NCBI GenBank assembly: GCA_002394685.1
Contig: DGUP01000041.1
Location: forward strand, 31,019-95,018
Direction of reading: 5' to 3'
Length of the DNA: 64,000 nt
Source of the DNA: Treponema sp. UBA4307
GTDB taxonomy: Bacteria > Spirochaetota > Spirochaetia > Treponematales > Treponemataceae
Made by a program: the position numbers and the translations under genes. Shown one piece after another: positions 9,985 to 17,772 of this stretch; the stretch's first letter is position 1; the number at the start of each line of letters is the position of its first letter. The notes below the pieces were generated by a model. The model saw only the letters and a list, made by a program, of their open reading frames with translations, was not told where the DNA came from and searched no databases.

Positions 9985-10057
9985 TAAAAGGATTTATCCT
10001 GTAACATTGGCGCATCACTTTATTTACTCAAGACACATTTTTTTATGGGAGAAGGAT

Positions 10058-10594
10058 ATGTTCAAACAGATTAGACCAGAAGCAATCAACGACAATGCAT
10101 TTCAAATGATCGGCAAGGAAGGAATGCTCCTTTCAGCCTGCACAAGTCATTTAGATGATGAAGGTAAAATCGTAACCGGCCGCCCTAACACAATGACTGT
10201 AAGCTGGGGAGGAGTTGGTGTTTTGTGGAATAAACCGGTCGCAACAGTTTACGTTAGACCAAGCCGCTACACAAAAGAAATACTGGATCAGACAGATACA
10301 TTTTCTTTAAGTCTTCTTCCTGAAAAATACAAGCAGGCCCTTACCTACTGCGGAACTCACTCCGGACGGGACGGCGACAAATTTGGTCCTGCAAAACTTG
10401 ATCTGGAATATTATAACGGCACCCCATGGATCCGCCAGGGACGCCTGATTCTTATCTGCCGTAAACTTTATGCTCAGGCTTTTGATCCATACAGCTTTGT
10501 TGATGAAAAAGTCCTTAAGCAGAATTACAAAAAGGATGACTTCCACACAATGTATATTGGAGAAATCATCCGCGTAAACGAAGACAAGCGCTAA
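10058..10594 (+). CDS. Flavin reductase-like FMN-binding protein
   Basis: A 178-residue split-barrel flavin-binding protein of the flavin reductase-like type. MTVSWGGVGVLWNKPVATVYVRPSRYTKE is matched in pieces: the TVSWGG strand, the PVATVYVRPSRYT FMN-contact region and the DTFSLSLL strand are typical; GTHSGRDGDKF follows as in anaerobe homologues. I start at ATG 10058 because GGGAGAAGG sits directly before it; a longer reading from a TTG at 9965 would run through the preceding terminator. Monocistronic. Likely supplies or holds reduced FMN in the cytosol; electron donor and acceptor are unknown. Confidence 0.85.
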   Translation: MFKQIRPEAINDNAFQMIGKEGMLLSACTSHLDDEGKIVTGRPNTMTVSWGGVGVLWNKPVATVYVRPSRYTKEILDQTDTFSLSLLPEKYKQALTYCGTHSGRDGDKFGPAKLDLEYYNGTPWIRQGRLILICRKLYAQAFDPYSFVDEKVLKQNYKKDDFHTMYIGEIIRVNEDKR

Positions 10595-10611
10595 GTTCCA
10601 CCTTCAATTAC

Positions 10612-10639
10612 TTCAGTCATTCCTTCCGGGATGGCTGAA
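10612..10639. other. 12-bp stem-loop between flavin reductase and ABC operon
   Basis: TTCAGTCATTCC and GGGATGGCTGAA pair over 12 bp (two G-T pairs) around a TTCC loop. It is followed by A residues rather than T, so it is not a canonical intrinsic terminator on either strand; it could stabilise the upstream mRNA 3' end. Confidence 0.5.
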
Positions 10640-10647
10640 AAAAAAGA

Positions 10648-10684
10648 TTAACCTTACACAATTAAATTGTTATATTGACAATAT
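10648..10684 (+). promoter_or_regulatory. ABC operon promoter with two tandem palindromes
   Basis: TTAACC (10648-10653), spacer 17, TATATT (10671-10676). The spacer contains the perfect odd palindrome ACAATTAAATTGT (10658-10670), and ATATTGACAATAT (10672-10684) covers the -10 box and start region. Their centres are 14 bp apart, suggesting an operator for a dimeric repressor. Confidence 0.5.
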
Positions 10685-10704
10685 TCTATTTTTTAAGAGG
10701 AACT

Positions 10705-11382
10705 ATGAGCCAGCGTTTACTGGAATTACTTGGGGATTCTTTCTGGAAAATTCTTTTGCCAGGTCTTACAATGACCATCCCCCTTACATTAATATCTTTT
10801 TCTCTTGCCCTTATAATTGCAATTTTTACAGCCCTGATTCAATATTCAAATGTGCCTGTTCTGCGAAAAATTGCCCGCTTTTACATATGGGTAGCCAGAG
10901 GCACACCTATTCTCGTACAGTTGTATGTAGTTTTCTACGGTCTCCCGAAACTTGGCATAATGATAGATCCTTTTCCTGCAGCTGTAATAGTTTTTTCCCT
11001 GAACGAAGGAGCCTATTCTGCAGAAACAATGAGAGCCGCCCTGGAATCAATTCCTGTAGGACAGATTGAAGCCGGTTACTGTGTAGGAATGAACTACTTT
11101 CAGGTAATGACAAGAATCGTTTTACCACAGGCCTTCCGCACAGCCTTTCCACCTCTTTCTAATTCCCTTATTGCAATGGTAAAGGAAACCTCCCTGGCCG
11201 CAAACATTACAGTTACAGAAATGTTCATGGCCACCCAGAGGATTGTAGCCCGCACCTATGAGCCACTGGCCCTCTACATTGAAGTTGCCCTTATCTACCT
11301 GCTGATTTCAACCCTTTTAACCAGATTCCAGCGCTTTGGTGAAAAGAAACTTAATGTTTTTGAAGACAAACTGCGCCGTTAG
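10705..11382 (+). CDS. Polar amino-acid ABC transporter permease
   Basis: Inner-membrane permease of the HisM/GlnP type (225 residues) that forms the channel of an amino-acid importer. About five hydrophobic segments; the cytoplasmic ATPase-contact loop EAGYCVGMNYFQVMTRIVLPQ is the family EAA motif, and VARGTPILVQLYVVFYGLP is the conserved N-terminal block. Start taken at ATG 10705 with AAGAGG 4 nt upstream; an in-frame TTG at 10675 lies inside the promoter. First gene of a three-gene operon: the ATPase follows 8 nt later and the binding lipoprotein after that. Substrate is not readable from sequence. Confidence 0.93.
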   Translation: MSQRLLELLGDSFWKILLPGLTMTIPLTLISFSLALIIAIFTALIQYSNVPVLRKIARFYIWVARGTPILVQLYVVFYGLPKLGIMIDPFPAAVIVFSLNEGAYSAETMRAALESIPVGQIEAGYCVGMNYFQVMTRIVLPQAFRTAFPPLSNSLIAMVKETSLAANITVTEMFMATQRIVARTYEPLALYIEVALIYLLISTLLTRFQRFGEKKLNVFEDKLRR

Positions 11383-11390
11383 GAGGAAAA

Positions 11391-12131
11391 ATGCTTAAAG
11401 TAACACAAGTGAAAAAAAACTTTAACGGTAATCAGGTTCTTAAAGGAATTGATTTGAATGTTGAAAAGGGAGACGTAATTGCCATTATAGGCCCTTCAGG
11501 TTCCGGCAAAACAACCCTTCTCCGCTGTATAAATTTTCTTGAAAAAGCTGATTCAGGGATTCTGGAATTTGACGGTCAGACCTTTGACCTTGCAAAAATC
11601 ACTAAAAAGGAAATTCTCCAGCTGAGAAAAAAAACTGCATTTGTTTTTCAGAATTTTAACCTCTTCAGAAATAAAACAGTCCTTAAAAATGTTACTGAAG
11701 GATTGATTACTGTAAGGAAGATGAAAAAGGCTGAGGCAGAAAAAGTGGCCCTGGAATTTCTTACAAAAGTAGGAATGGAAGACAAATTGAATTCCTATCC
11801 CTACGAAATTTCCGGAGGACAACAGCAGAGAGTTGCAATTGCAAGAGCCCTGGCAACTAATCCCCAGATTATATATTTTGACGAGCCAACTTCAGCCCTG
11901 GACCCGGAACTTATTGGGGAAGTTCTGTCTGTAATTAAGCAGCTGGCTGACGAGGGAAGAACAATGCTTATTGTTACCCATGAATTGAATTTTGCCAGAA
12001 GCGTTTCAAATAAAGTTGTTTTCATGGAGAATGGAGAAATCATCGAAAGCAGTTCCACATCAGACTTTTTCCAGAATCCACAAACCCAGAGAAGCAGAGA
12101 TTTTCTTAAAAGCCTGAATTCAGGTCACTAA
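11391..12131 (+). CDS. Polar amino-acid ABC transporter ATP-binding protein
   Basis: ATPase subunit (246 residues) of the HisP/GlnQ type. Walker A GPSGSGKTT, Q-loop VFQNFNLF, signature SGGQQQRVAIARAL, Walker B IYFDEPTSALD and switch histidine IVTHE are all present in order. Shine-Dalgarno AGGAGG lies before the ATG. It drives import through the permease encoded 8 nt upstream with solute delivered by the lipoprotein encoded downstream. Nothing unusual. Confidence 0.96.
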   Translation: MLKVTQVKKNFNGNQVLKGIDLNVEKGDVIAIIGPSGSGKTTLLRCINFLEKADSGILEFDGQTFDLAKITKKEILQLRKKTAFVFQNFNLFRNKTVLKNVTEGLITVRKMKKAEAEKVALEFLTKVGMEDKLNSYPYEISGGQQQRVAIARALATNPQIIYFDEPTSALDPELIGEVLSVIKQLADEGRTMLIVTHELNFARSVSNKVVFMENGEIIESSSTSDFFQNPQTQRSRDFLKSLNSGH

Positions 12132-12159
12132 AAATAAACAAATTCTATAGGAGTAATCT

Positions 12160-12948
12160 ATGAAGAAAGGAATTTTCCTCCTGACAGCAATTGCTGCAGC
12201 AATCACAACAGTTTCCTGCACAAAAAAGGAAAGCAGTGAAGATTTATTAAGCCGCATTCAGGCAAAGGGCGAAATTGTTATCGCAATGGAAGGAGCCTGG
12301 GCACCATGGACTTATCATGATGAAGCAGACAATCTTACAGGTTATGATGTTGAAGTAGGCCGGAAGATTGCAGAAAAGCTTGGTGTAAAAGCAACTTTTG
12401 TTGAAGTTGACTGGGACGGTATTTTTGCCGGACTGGATTCAAAGCGTTACGACATTGCCTGCAACGGTGTAGAAATTACAGATGAAAGAGCTCTTAAATA
12501 CGATTTCTCTGAACCATATGCATATACTCACACAGCTCTTATCGTAAGAAAAGACAATGAATCTATCACTTCTTATGAAGACCTGGCAGGAAAAACAACA
12601 ACAAATTCCATCGGTTCAACCTACGAAGCTCTGGCCCAGAGTTACGGCGCTACTGTAATTACAATTGACAGCTTTGACCAGACTCTGGAACTGGTAGAAC
12701 AGGGCCGTGCAGATGCAACCCTTAACGACAATGCAACTTTCTTCTACTACCAGCAGGTTAAGCCTGAAAACAATTTTAAGCTTGCCGCATTAACAGAGGA
12801 TTCCAGCAAAGTTGCAGTTCCAATGCGCAAGGGGGCAGAAACCGCAGCTCTTAAAGCAGCAATTGATCAAGCCATAAAGGAATTAAAGGAATCCGGCGAA
12901 CTTGCAGCCCTTTCTGAAAAATATTTTGGTGCTGATTTATCAAAATGA
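12160..12948 (+). CDS. Amino-acid-binding lipoprotein of ABC importer (SBP family 3)
   Basis: Solute receptor anchored in the membrane outer face. Signal peptide MKKGIFLLTAIAAAITTVSC ends in a lipobox with the lipidated Cys at residue 20. The mature part has family 3 binding-protein blocks: PWTYHDEADNLTGYDVEVG, DWDGIFAGLDSKRYDI, and FSEPYAYTHTALIV. 262 residues is typical. Last gene of the importer operon. Ligand is a polar amino acid by family; which one cannot be told. Confidence 0.94.
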   Translation: MKKGIFLLTAIAAAITTVSCTKKESSEDLLSRIQAKGEIVIAMEGAWAPWTYHDEADNLTGYDVEVGRKIAEKLGVKATFVEVDWDGIFAGLDSKRYDIACNGVEITDERALKYDFSEPYAYTHTALIVRKDNESITSYEDLAGKTTTNSIGSTYEALAQSYGATVITIDSFDQTLELVEQGRADATLNDNATFFYYQQVKPENNFKLAALTEDSSKVAVPMRKGAETAALKAAIDQAIKELKESGELAALSEKYFGADLSK

Positions 12949-12973
12949 TAGCAATAAATATCAAATTGATAGC

Positions 12974-12988
12974 ATAACAACTTGTTAT
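12974..12988. promoter_or_regulatory. 15-nt odd palindrome
   Basis: ATAACAA-C-TTGTTAT, perfect 7-bp arms, in the 176-bp gap after the ABC operon and before the membrane HTH gene. Operator-like; no direct link to a regulator can be shown. Confidence 0.4.
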
Positions 12989-13008
12989 TTTCTTAAATCT
13001 GTGTCATA

Positions 13009-13074
13009 ATCTTAGTATGAAAACCTCTAAAATCTTTATTTTTTACTTCCCGCATAGAGTTTTCATACTAAGAT
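13009..13074. repeat. 16-bp perfect inverted repeat with 34-nt loop
   Basis: ATCTTAGTATGAAAAC (13009-13024) is exactly complementary to GTTTTCATACTAAGAT (13059-13074); four more pairs follow after a one-base bulge. No T-run follows on either strand, so it is not an intrinsic terminator. It lies 50 bp upstream of the membrane HTH gene and may be an operator, an RNA leader structure or a decayed mobile end. Confidence 0.6.
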
Positions 13075-13124
13075 GTAAAATCAGTGAGAAATATCGGGTT
13101 TATCAAAAAAATTAGAAACAGCAC

Positions 13125-13913
13125 ATGAAACTTAACGGAATTAAAACTTGGAAAATTATTGCTAAAGTTGGTCTTGCAATTTCAATAATCAGTTTGACAA
13201 TCAGCTCTTTGCAGTATTTCCAGTTCAGGATAAATGAGCCTTTTGTCCCTTCTAAATATGTCCCGGTTTTTATAAACACAGTATTGTTCATCGGTTTTAT
13301 TTACCTTAACTTCAATCCTATGAATTTCAGGATTTATGCAGGAATTTTCTATATCTATGGATTAGGAAATCTTGTAGATCACGGAAATGTACTGGCAGTT
13401 ACCTGTCTTTTTGTTTCAGCCCTCTGTCTTTACTTTACAGGTTTTTTTGATGAAAAAAAGATTTTAAAAGCAGTTCTTCTCCTGATACCTGCAATTATTT
13501 GTTTTGCCCTTCAGGTATGGGAAGTAAAATTTATTTACAGCATGATTTCCCTTATGCACATTGTTGGTTATATCCTGCTGATGGAAATTGCCTACATTCT
13601 TATAAGACCTTATCTTAATCTGGACTCTGACGAGCAGAAAATAAAATATCTTAACAGCAAAACTTATACTGCCCAGGATATGGACTGGCTTACTAAAGTT
13701 GCAGCAGGATACAAATACATTGAAATTGCAAAAGAAGCAAATGTTTCTGAGAGCAAAGTAAAGGCTAAAATGCTGGAACTTTACACCAGACTGGGTGCCA
13801 TTGACAGAGTTGATTTTCTGAGCAAATACAGAAACTATCGCTTTGAAAAAATGACAAGCAGTCTGGAACTGGAAGAAAACCCTACCTCTGAAGAGAAGCA
13901 GTCTTTACTTTAA
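13125..13913 (+). CDS. Polytopic membrane protein with C-terminal LuxR-type HTH
   Basis: Residues 1-175 contain about six or seven hydrophobic segments with no recognisable sensor domain. Residues 185-245 fit a LuxR/GerE-type helix-turn-helix: DMDWLTKVAAGYKYIEIAKE, ANVSESKVKAKMLELYTRLG, then AIDRVDFLSKY, matching the LT..E..V..L..G..N.EIA..L..S..TVK pattern. This predicts a one-component, membrane-bound transcription factor. The start lacks an obvious Shine-Dalgarno and no clear leaderless promoter is seen. Its 3' end overlaps that of the convergent DJ-1 gene by 32 bp. Target genes unknown; the inverted repeat 50 bp upstream could be an autoregulatory site. Confidence 0.75.
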   Translation: MKLNGIKTWKIIAKVGLAISIISLTISSLQYFQFRINEPFVPSKYVPVFINTVLFIGFIYLNFNPMNFRIYAGIFYIYGLGNLVDHGNVLAVTCLFVSALCLYFTGFFDEKKILKAVLLLIPAIICFALQVWEVKFIYSMISLMHIVGYILLMEIAYILIRPYLNLDSDEQKIKYLNSKTYTAQDMDWLTKVAAGYKYIEIAKEANVSESKVKAKMLELYTRLGAIDRVDFLSKYRNYRFEKMTSSLELEENPTSEEKQSLL

Positions 13914-14457
13914 CATAGCTTTCCTGACCGGTAAGTGTTTTTACAAGTTCCATAGAAAACTCTTCTGCAGCCCCCGGTCCTCTTCCTGTAACCAGATTTC
14001 CATCGTGAACAAAAGGCTGGTCCTTAATATGATTTGCTTTGTATGGTCCGGTGGATTCTTCCATTGAAGGATAGCAGGTCCACTTGTGGCCTTCCAGGGC
14101 ACCTGTCTTTGGCAGAACAACAGCAGGACTTGCACAAATACATCCAATCAATTTGTCCTTTTCAACAAAAGCCTTAATAAGATTAACAGCCTGCTCAGAT
14201 TGGGCAATGTTACTTGCTCCCGGCATTCCTCCAGGAATTACAATGCAGTCAAAATCCTTATAACTTTCATTCTTAACAAAATCTGCAAGTGTTATATCTG
14301 CAACTACTTTAATTCCATGAGCGCCTTCAACAAGTTCATCATCCTTTACTGCAGCAATTACAACAAAACAGCCTGCACGACGCAGATAATCTACAGGTGT
14401 TAAAGCTTCAATTTCTTCAAATCCATCAGCTAAAAGAACTACAACAGTTTTTTTCAT
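13882..14457 (-). CDS. DJ-1/PfpI family protein
   Basis: Cytosolic DJ-1 superfamily protein of 191 residues, the size of DJ-1/ThiJ/YajL. Conserved acid in ADGFEEIEAL (E15/E17), IVIPGGMPG, and the nucleophile-elbow cysteine in GCICASPAVV (C108), plus VTGRGPGAA near the C-terminus. Such proteins act in carbonyl stress or protein deglycation/chaperone roles; which applies is not decidable. I use ATG 14457 with AGGTGG 5 nt upstream instead of an in-frame GTG three codons earlier. Divergent from the response regulator gene. Confidence 0.92.
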   Translation of the reverse strand: MKKTVVVLLADGFEEIEALTPVDYLRRAGCFVVIAAVKDDELVEGAHGIKVVADITLADFVKNESYKDFDCIVIPGGMPGASNIAQSEQAVNLIKAFVEKDKLIGCICASPAVVLPKTGALEGHKWTCYPSMEESTGPYKANHIKDQPFVHDGNLVTGRGPGAAEEFSMELVKTLTGQESYVKVKTASLQR

Positions 14458-14480
14458 AAATACCACCTACCTTTTCTTTG

Positions 14481-14509
14481 TTGAAATTATAAACCATATA
14501 AAGTAAAAT
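14481..14509 (+). promoter_or_regulatory. Promoter of two-component operon, predicts leaderless mRNA
   Basis: TTGAAA (14481-14486), spacer 17, TAAAAT (14504-14509), then 9 nt to ATG 14519. No Shine-Dalgarno lies before the ATG. Confidence 0.75.
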
Positions 14510-14518
14510 GTCTTTATC

Positions 14519-15748
14519 ATGAAATCTGTTTTAATGATAGACGGCTCACCACTTTTTATGGAATACATAAAAGAAAAACTCACAGCAGAACAGCTCACAG
14601 TAGAAACTGCAAGCGGAAAACGTGATGCCTATACAAAAATGATTTCAGGATTACCGGATTTAATTCTCATCAATGTTGAAAATGAAATCTCCGATTACAG
14701 TGAATTTTTTGAAAATAAATTTAATGATCCAAACTGCCGTAAAATTTCAATCATTATGACAGGCCCAAAAGTAGATCATGCAAAAACTGCCCAGCTGCTT
14801 CAATATGGTGTTGTAAAATATTTTGCCCGCCCAATAAAGTTTGACCTTTTTTTTGAAGCAGTAAGTAAAATTCTTAATCAGCAGATTAGTATTGATCCAA
14901 CTCCCTGTACTTGTGAAGTTCACTCTAAGGGGTCCTGTATTTTTATTGAATTATCAAAGGGGCTCAACAGGGAAAAAATCCATCTCCTGAAATATAAAAT
15001 TTCAGACATTCTTGATGCCGCAGAAATAGAAGATCCTAAAATTGTAATTATGTTCAGTAACATCCGTCCTTCTTACATTGATGGAATTAATCTGGAACTT
15101 CTCTTTGACACGGTTCTCTCTGACAGAAGAATTAAGGCAATTGATACTTATGCTTTAACCACTAATCAATTCATCAAGGATTTGATAACAGGGCATCCTG
15201 AATACAACAGCATAAATCAAACAGGAAACCTTATTGATATTTCCACAGCAATTGCCGACACAGGAAGAGACCAGCTGGAATATGCAATTATGGACAACAT
15301 TCTTACTGCTTCGGAAGTTGATTTTAACAGTTCAGTGGACACAAGATTTTCCAGTGACCTTCCATCCAGCAGCCTTGACGGTTCAACAATGTCTGTAGCA
15401 ATTGTAGATGATGATCACGTTATCCGCAAACAGTTAAACAATGCCTTTACAGAAATCAGTGCAAAAGTTACCCTTTTTGCTACAGGTCAACATTTTCTTA
15501 ATTCTCTTGAAAAGAATAATTTCGATATAGTAATACTGGACATTGTTATGCCTGGTCTTACAGGATTTGATGTACTTAATCAGCTTAAAAATATGGGGTA
15601 CACTACTCCCATCATAATTTACTCTCAGTCTACCCAGCGCGAAATTGTAATACAAAGTTTAAGCCTTGGTGCAAAGAGTTACCTCGTAAAACCCCAGAAG
15701 CCTGAAGTAATTGTACAAAAGGCTCTTTCAATCTTGAACCGTAAATAA
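14519..15748 (+). CDS. Response regulator: pseudo-receiver, middle domain, active receiver
   Basis: Three parts. Residues 1-120 fold like a receiver, but the phosphoacceptor position is N52 in ILINVEN, the acidic pair is reduced to D8 and the conserved lysine is replaced (FARPIK), so it should not be phosphorylated. Residues 130-270 form an alpha/beta domain that may be STAS-like (IFIELSKG, KIVIMFSNIRPS). Residues 292-405 are a canonical receiver with D297-D299, phosphoacceptor D341 in ILDIVMPG and lysine in YLVKP. No output DNA-binding domain. One nucleotide separates it from the kinase gene, so it probably is the input or output partner of that sensorless kinase. Confidence 0.85.
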   Translation: MKSVLMIDGSPLFMEYIKEKLTAEQLTVETASGKRDAYTKMISGLPDLILINVENEISDYSEFFENKFNDPNCRKISIIMTGPKVDHAKTAQLLQYGVVKYFARPIKFDLFFEAVSKILNQQISIDPTPCTCEVHSKGSCIFIELSKGLNREKIHLLKYKISDILDAAEIEDPKIVIMFSNIRPSYIDGINLELLFDTVLSDRRIKAIDTYALTTNQFIKDLITGHPEYNSINQTGNLIDISTAIADTGRDQLEYAIMDNILTASEVDFNSSVDTRFSSDLPSSSLDGSTMSVAIVDDDHVIRKQLNNAFTEISAKVTLFATGQHFLNSLEKNNFDIVILDIVMPGLTGFDVLNQLKNMGYTTPIIIYSQSTQREIVIQSLSLGAKSYLVKPQKPEVIVQKALSILNRK

Positions 15749-15749
15749 A

Positions 15750-17750
15750 ATGAATGAATCAACTCTCGACGTAGGCAGCCGTTTTTTATCAAGCTCCCTT
15801 CATGAAATCAGAACTCCAATTCAGACAATCATCAGTACCCTGGAACTTCTGGAAGACACGGCCCTTAACACGGAACAGCTGGAATATGTAAGGCAGATTA
15901 ATTTTTCTGCAAACGTAATGCTCCAGCTTGCTAACAATGTTCTGGACTTTACAAAAATGAAGTCCAATGAATTCAAACTGGAAAAAGTTCCTTTTAATGT
16001 TCAGGAACTTACAGAAAGAACCGTAGATCTTATTTCAATGGACGCTTTTAACAAAGGTCTGGAAATCATTACGGACATTGACTACTCAGGCCCCCATCTG
16101 ATTAAGGGAGATTCCCTCCGCATTCAGCAGGTTATTTTGAATCTGGTAAAAAATGCGGTTAAGTTTACGTCAGAAGGCTACATCAATACCCGTCTCTGGT
16201 ACGAAAAAAATAATCTTCATTTTGAAATAATTGATTCAGGAATCGGCATTCCGGAAGAAAAGCAGTCTCTTGTTTTTAAGGATTATTATCAGGTTGATGC
16301 CAGCACCACCAGAAAGTACGGAGGAACAGGGCTGGGGCTTTCAATCTGTTCCCTTCTTGTAAATAAAATGGGCGGTAAAATTGGAGTTAAATCCAACAAA
16401 GACGGCGGATCAATTTTTTACTTTAACATTCCTATGAAAGGAAGCCAGGGACTTCTTTCTCCGGAAGAAGAACTGCTGGAAGGAGACAATGAAAATCCTC
16501 TGGAAATTCCTCCGGACACTAAAGTTTTAATTATTGATGACAATCAAATTTCTTCCAAGTCCCTTAAGAAAAAACTTCAGTACTTTGGCCTTAACAAAAT
16601 TGAAATTGCTGACAGCGGTGAAAGGGCAATTGAAATGCTAAAACAGTGTCAGAAGACTCAGCCCTTTACCCTGCTCTTTGTTGATATGATAATGCCAAAA
16701 ATGGATGGCTGGCGTTTTGCGGCAGAAATCAACGATCTGGAAAATCTTGGAACAATCACTAAGTATTTGATGATTCCTGAAGGCCAGCTGGGGGCTGATG
16801 CAAAAATGAAAATGCTGGACTGGTTCAAGGGTTACATCTACAAACCAGTTAAATACAAACCCCTCTACAATCTTTTAAAAGAAACTTTTACTCAACCAGA
16901 GGAACTGCTCCCTGTTGAAGAAGTTTTACCGGTTCAGGAAAAGGCAAAGGAAGAGCAGCATCTTCCTGCAGAAAATATGACAATTCTTGTTGCGGAAGAT
17001 CATCCGGTTAACCGCAAACTCATTTATACCTTCCTCACAAAATTCGGCGCAAAAGTTTATCAGGCTGAAAATGGTGAAGAGGCTGTAAAAATCTGCATGG
17101 AACATTCTGAAATCGATCTTATTTTTATGGACATCCAGATGCCTGTAAAAAATGGAACCGACGCAACTGTAGAACTGCGTGAAAATCATTTCAAGGGAAT
17201 TATAATTGCTTGTACGGCAAATTCAAACCAGGATGATTTTGCAGAATATAAAAGACTTGGAATAAACGACATTCTTGTAAAACCTTTTAAGCGTGACGAC
17301 ATAAGGCAGCTTCTGGAAAAATGGAACACTGTTCTTTCAGTTCCTGAAGCAAAACAAATCCTGACCCTTACCTCTGTAAACAACATGAGCGGCGGGGCCT
17401 GGGATCTTTCGGAATTTGAAGATCTGCAGAAAAAAGATCCTTCCACAGTCAAAAAACTTTTTGATTCCTTCATTGAAACAAATATGCTTATTCTTGAAGA
17501 AATCAAAGCCCTTAATTCCGAAGAAATTCCTGACTTTGACAGCATAGAAGCAAATGCCCGTATTCTTGAACAGAGCTGCATTAAGGTAAAGGCAGTTAAA
17601 CTTCAGAATCACCTGATTCAAATGATTCAGCATTGCCGGGAAAAAGACAGTATCATGGTAGAAGCAACCAGAACCTATTACGCACTGGACCTGCATTCCT
17701 TTATTAAAATGATTCAGGGGCTGATAGATTTAAAAATAGACGGGCAATAA
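15750..17750 (+). CDS. Soluble hybrid histidine kinase with two receivers and degenerate HPt
   Basis: Cytosolic kinase with no transmembrane or sensor domain: the phosphorylated histidine is already H18 in SSLHEIRTPIQT. HATPase follows (NLVKNAVKF, DSGIGIPEE, GGTGLGLSIC), then receiver 1 (phosphoacceptor D312 in LFVDMIMPKMDGW; its lysine is K-containing YKPVK) and receiver 2 (D461 in IFMDIQMPVKNG, ILVKPF). The last 110 residues align with an HPt helix bundle, but the position of the HPt histidine appears to be R604 in ARILEQSC, so phosphotransfer through it is unlikely. Start is 1 nt after the upstream stop, implying coupling. Likely senses through the upstream protein. Confidence 0.92.
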   Translation: MNESTLDVGSRFLSSSLHEIRTPIQTIISTLELLEDTALNTEQLEYVRQINFSANVMLQLANNVLDFTKMKSNEFKLEKVPFNVQELTERTVDLISMDAFNKGLEIITDIDYSGPHLIKGDSLRIQQVILNLVKNAVKFTSEGYINTRLWYEKNNLHFEIIDSGIGIPEEKQSLVFKDYYQVDASTTRKYGGTGLGLSICSLLVNKMGGKIGVKSNKDGGSIFYFNIPMKGSQGLLSPEEELLEGDNENPLEIPPDTKVLIIDDNQISSKSLKKKLQYFGLNKIEIADSGERAIEMLKQCQKTQPFTLLFVDMIMPKMDGWRFAAEINDLENLGTITKYLMIPEGQLGADAKMKMLDWFKGYIYKPVKYKPLYNLLKETFTQPEELLPVEEVLPVQEKAKEEQHLPAENMTILVAEDHPVNRKLIYTFLTKFGAKVYQAENGEEAVKICMEHSEIDLIFMDIQMPVKNGTDATVELRENHFKGIIIACTANSNQDDFAEYKRLGINDILVKPFKRDDIRQLLEKWNTVLSVPEAKQILTLTSVNNMSGGAWDLSEFEDLQKKDPSTVKKLFDSFIETNMLILEEIKALNSEEIPDFDSIEANARILEQSCIKVKAVKLQNHLIQMIQHCREKDSIMVEATRTYYALDLHSFIKMIQGLIDLKIDGQ

Positions 17751-17772
17751 AATCACCTGAAAAGAGGAAATT

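Noticed and set aside
9965..10057. Extended N-terminus of the flavin reductase from TTG 9965
   Set aside because: It would cross the 3' arm of the endoglucanase terminator; ATG 10058 has a clear ribosome site.
10612..10639. 12-bp hairpin as intrinsic terminator
   Set aside because: The stem is followed by A residues, not T, on the plus strand, and T precedes rather than follows it on the minus strand.
13009..13074. Long inverted repeat as terminator of the ABC operon
   Set aside because: No T-run after either arm and a 34-nt loop.
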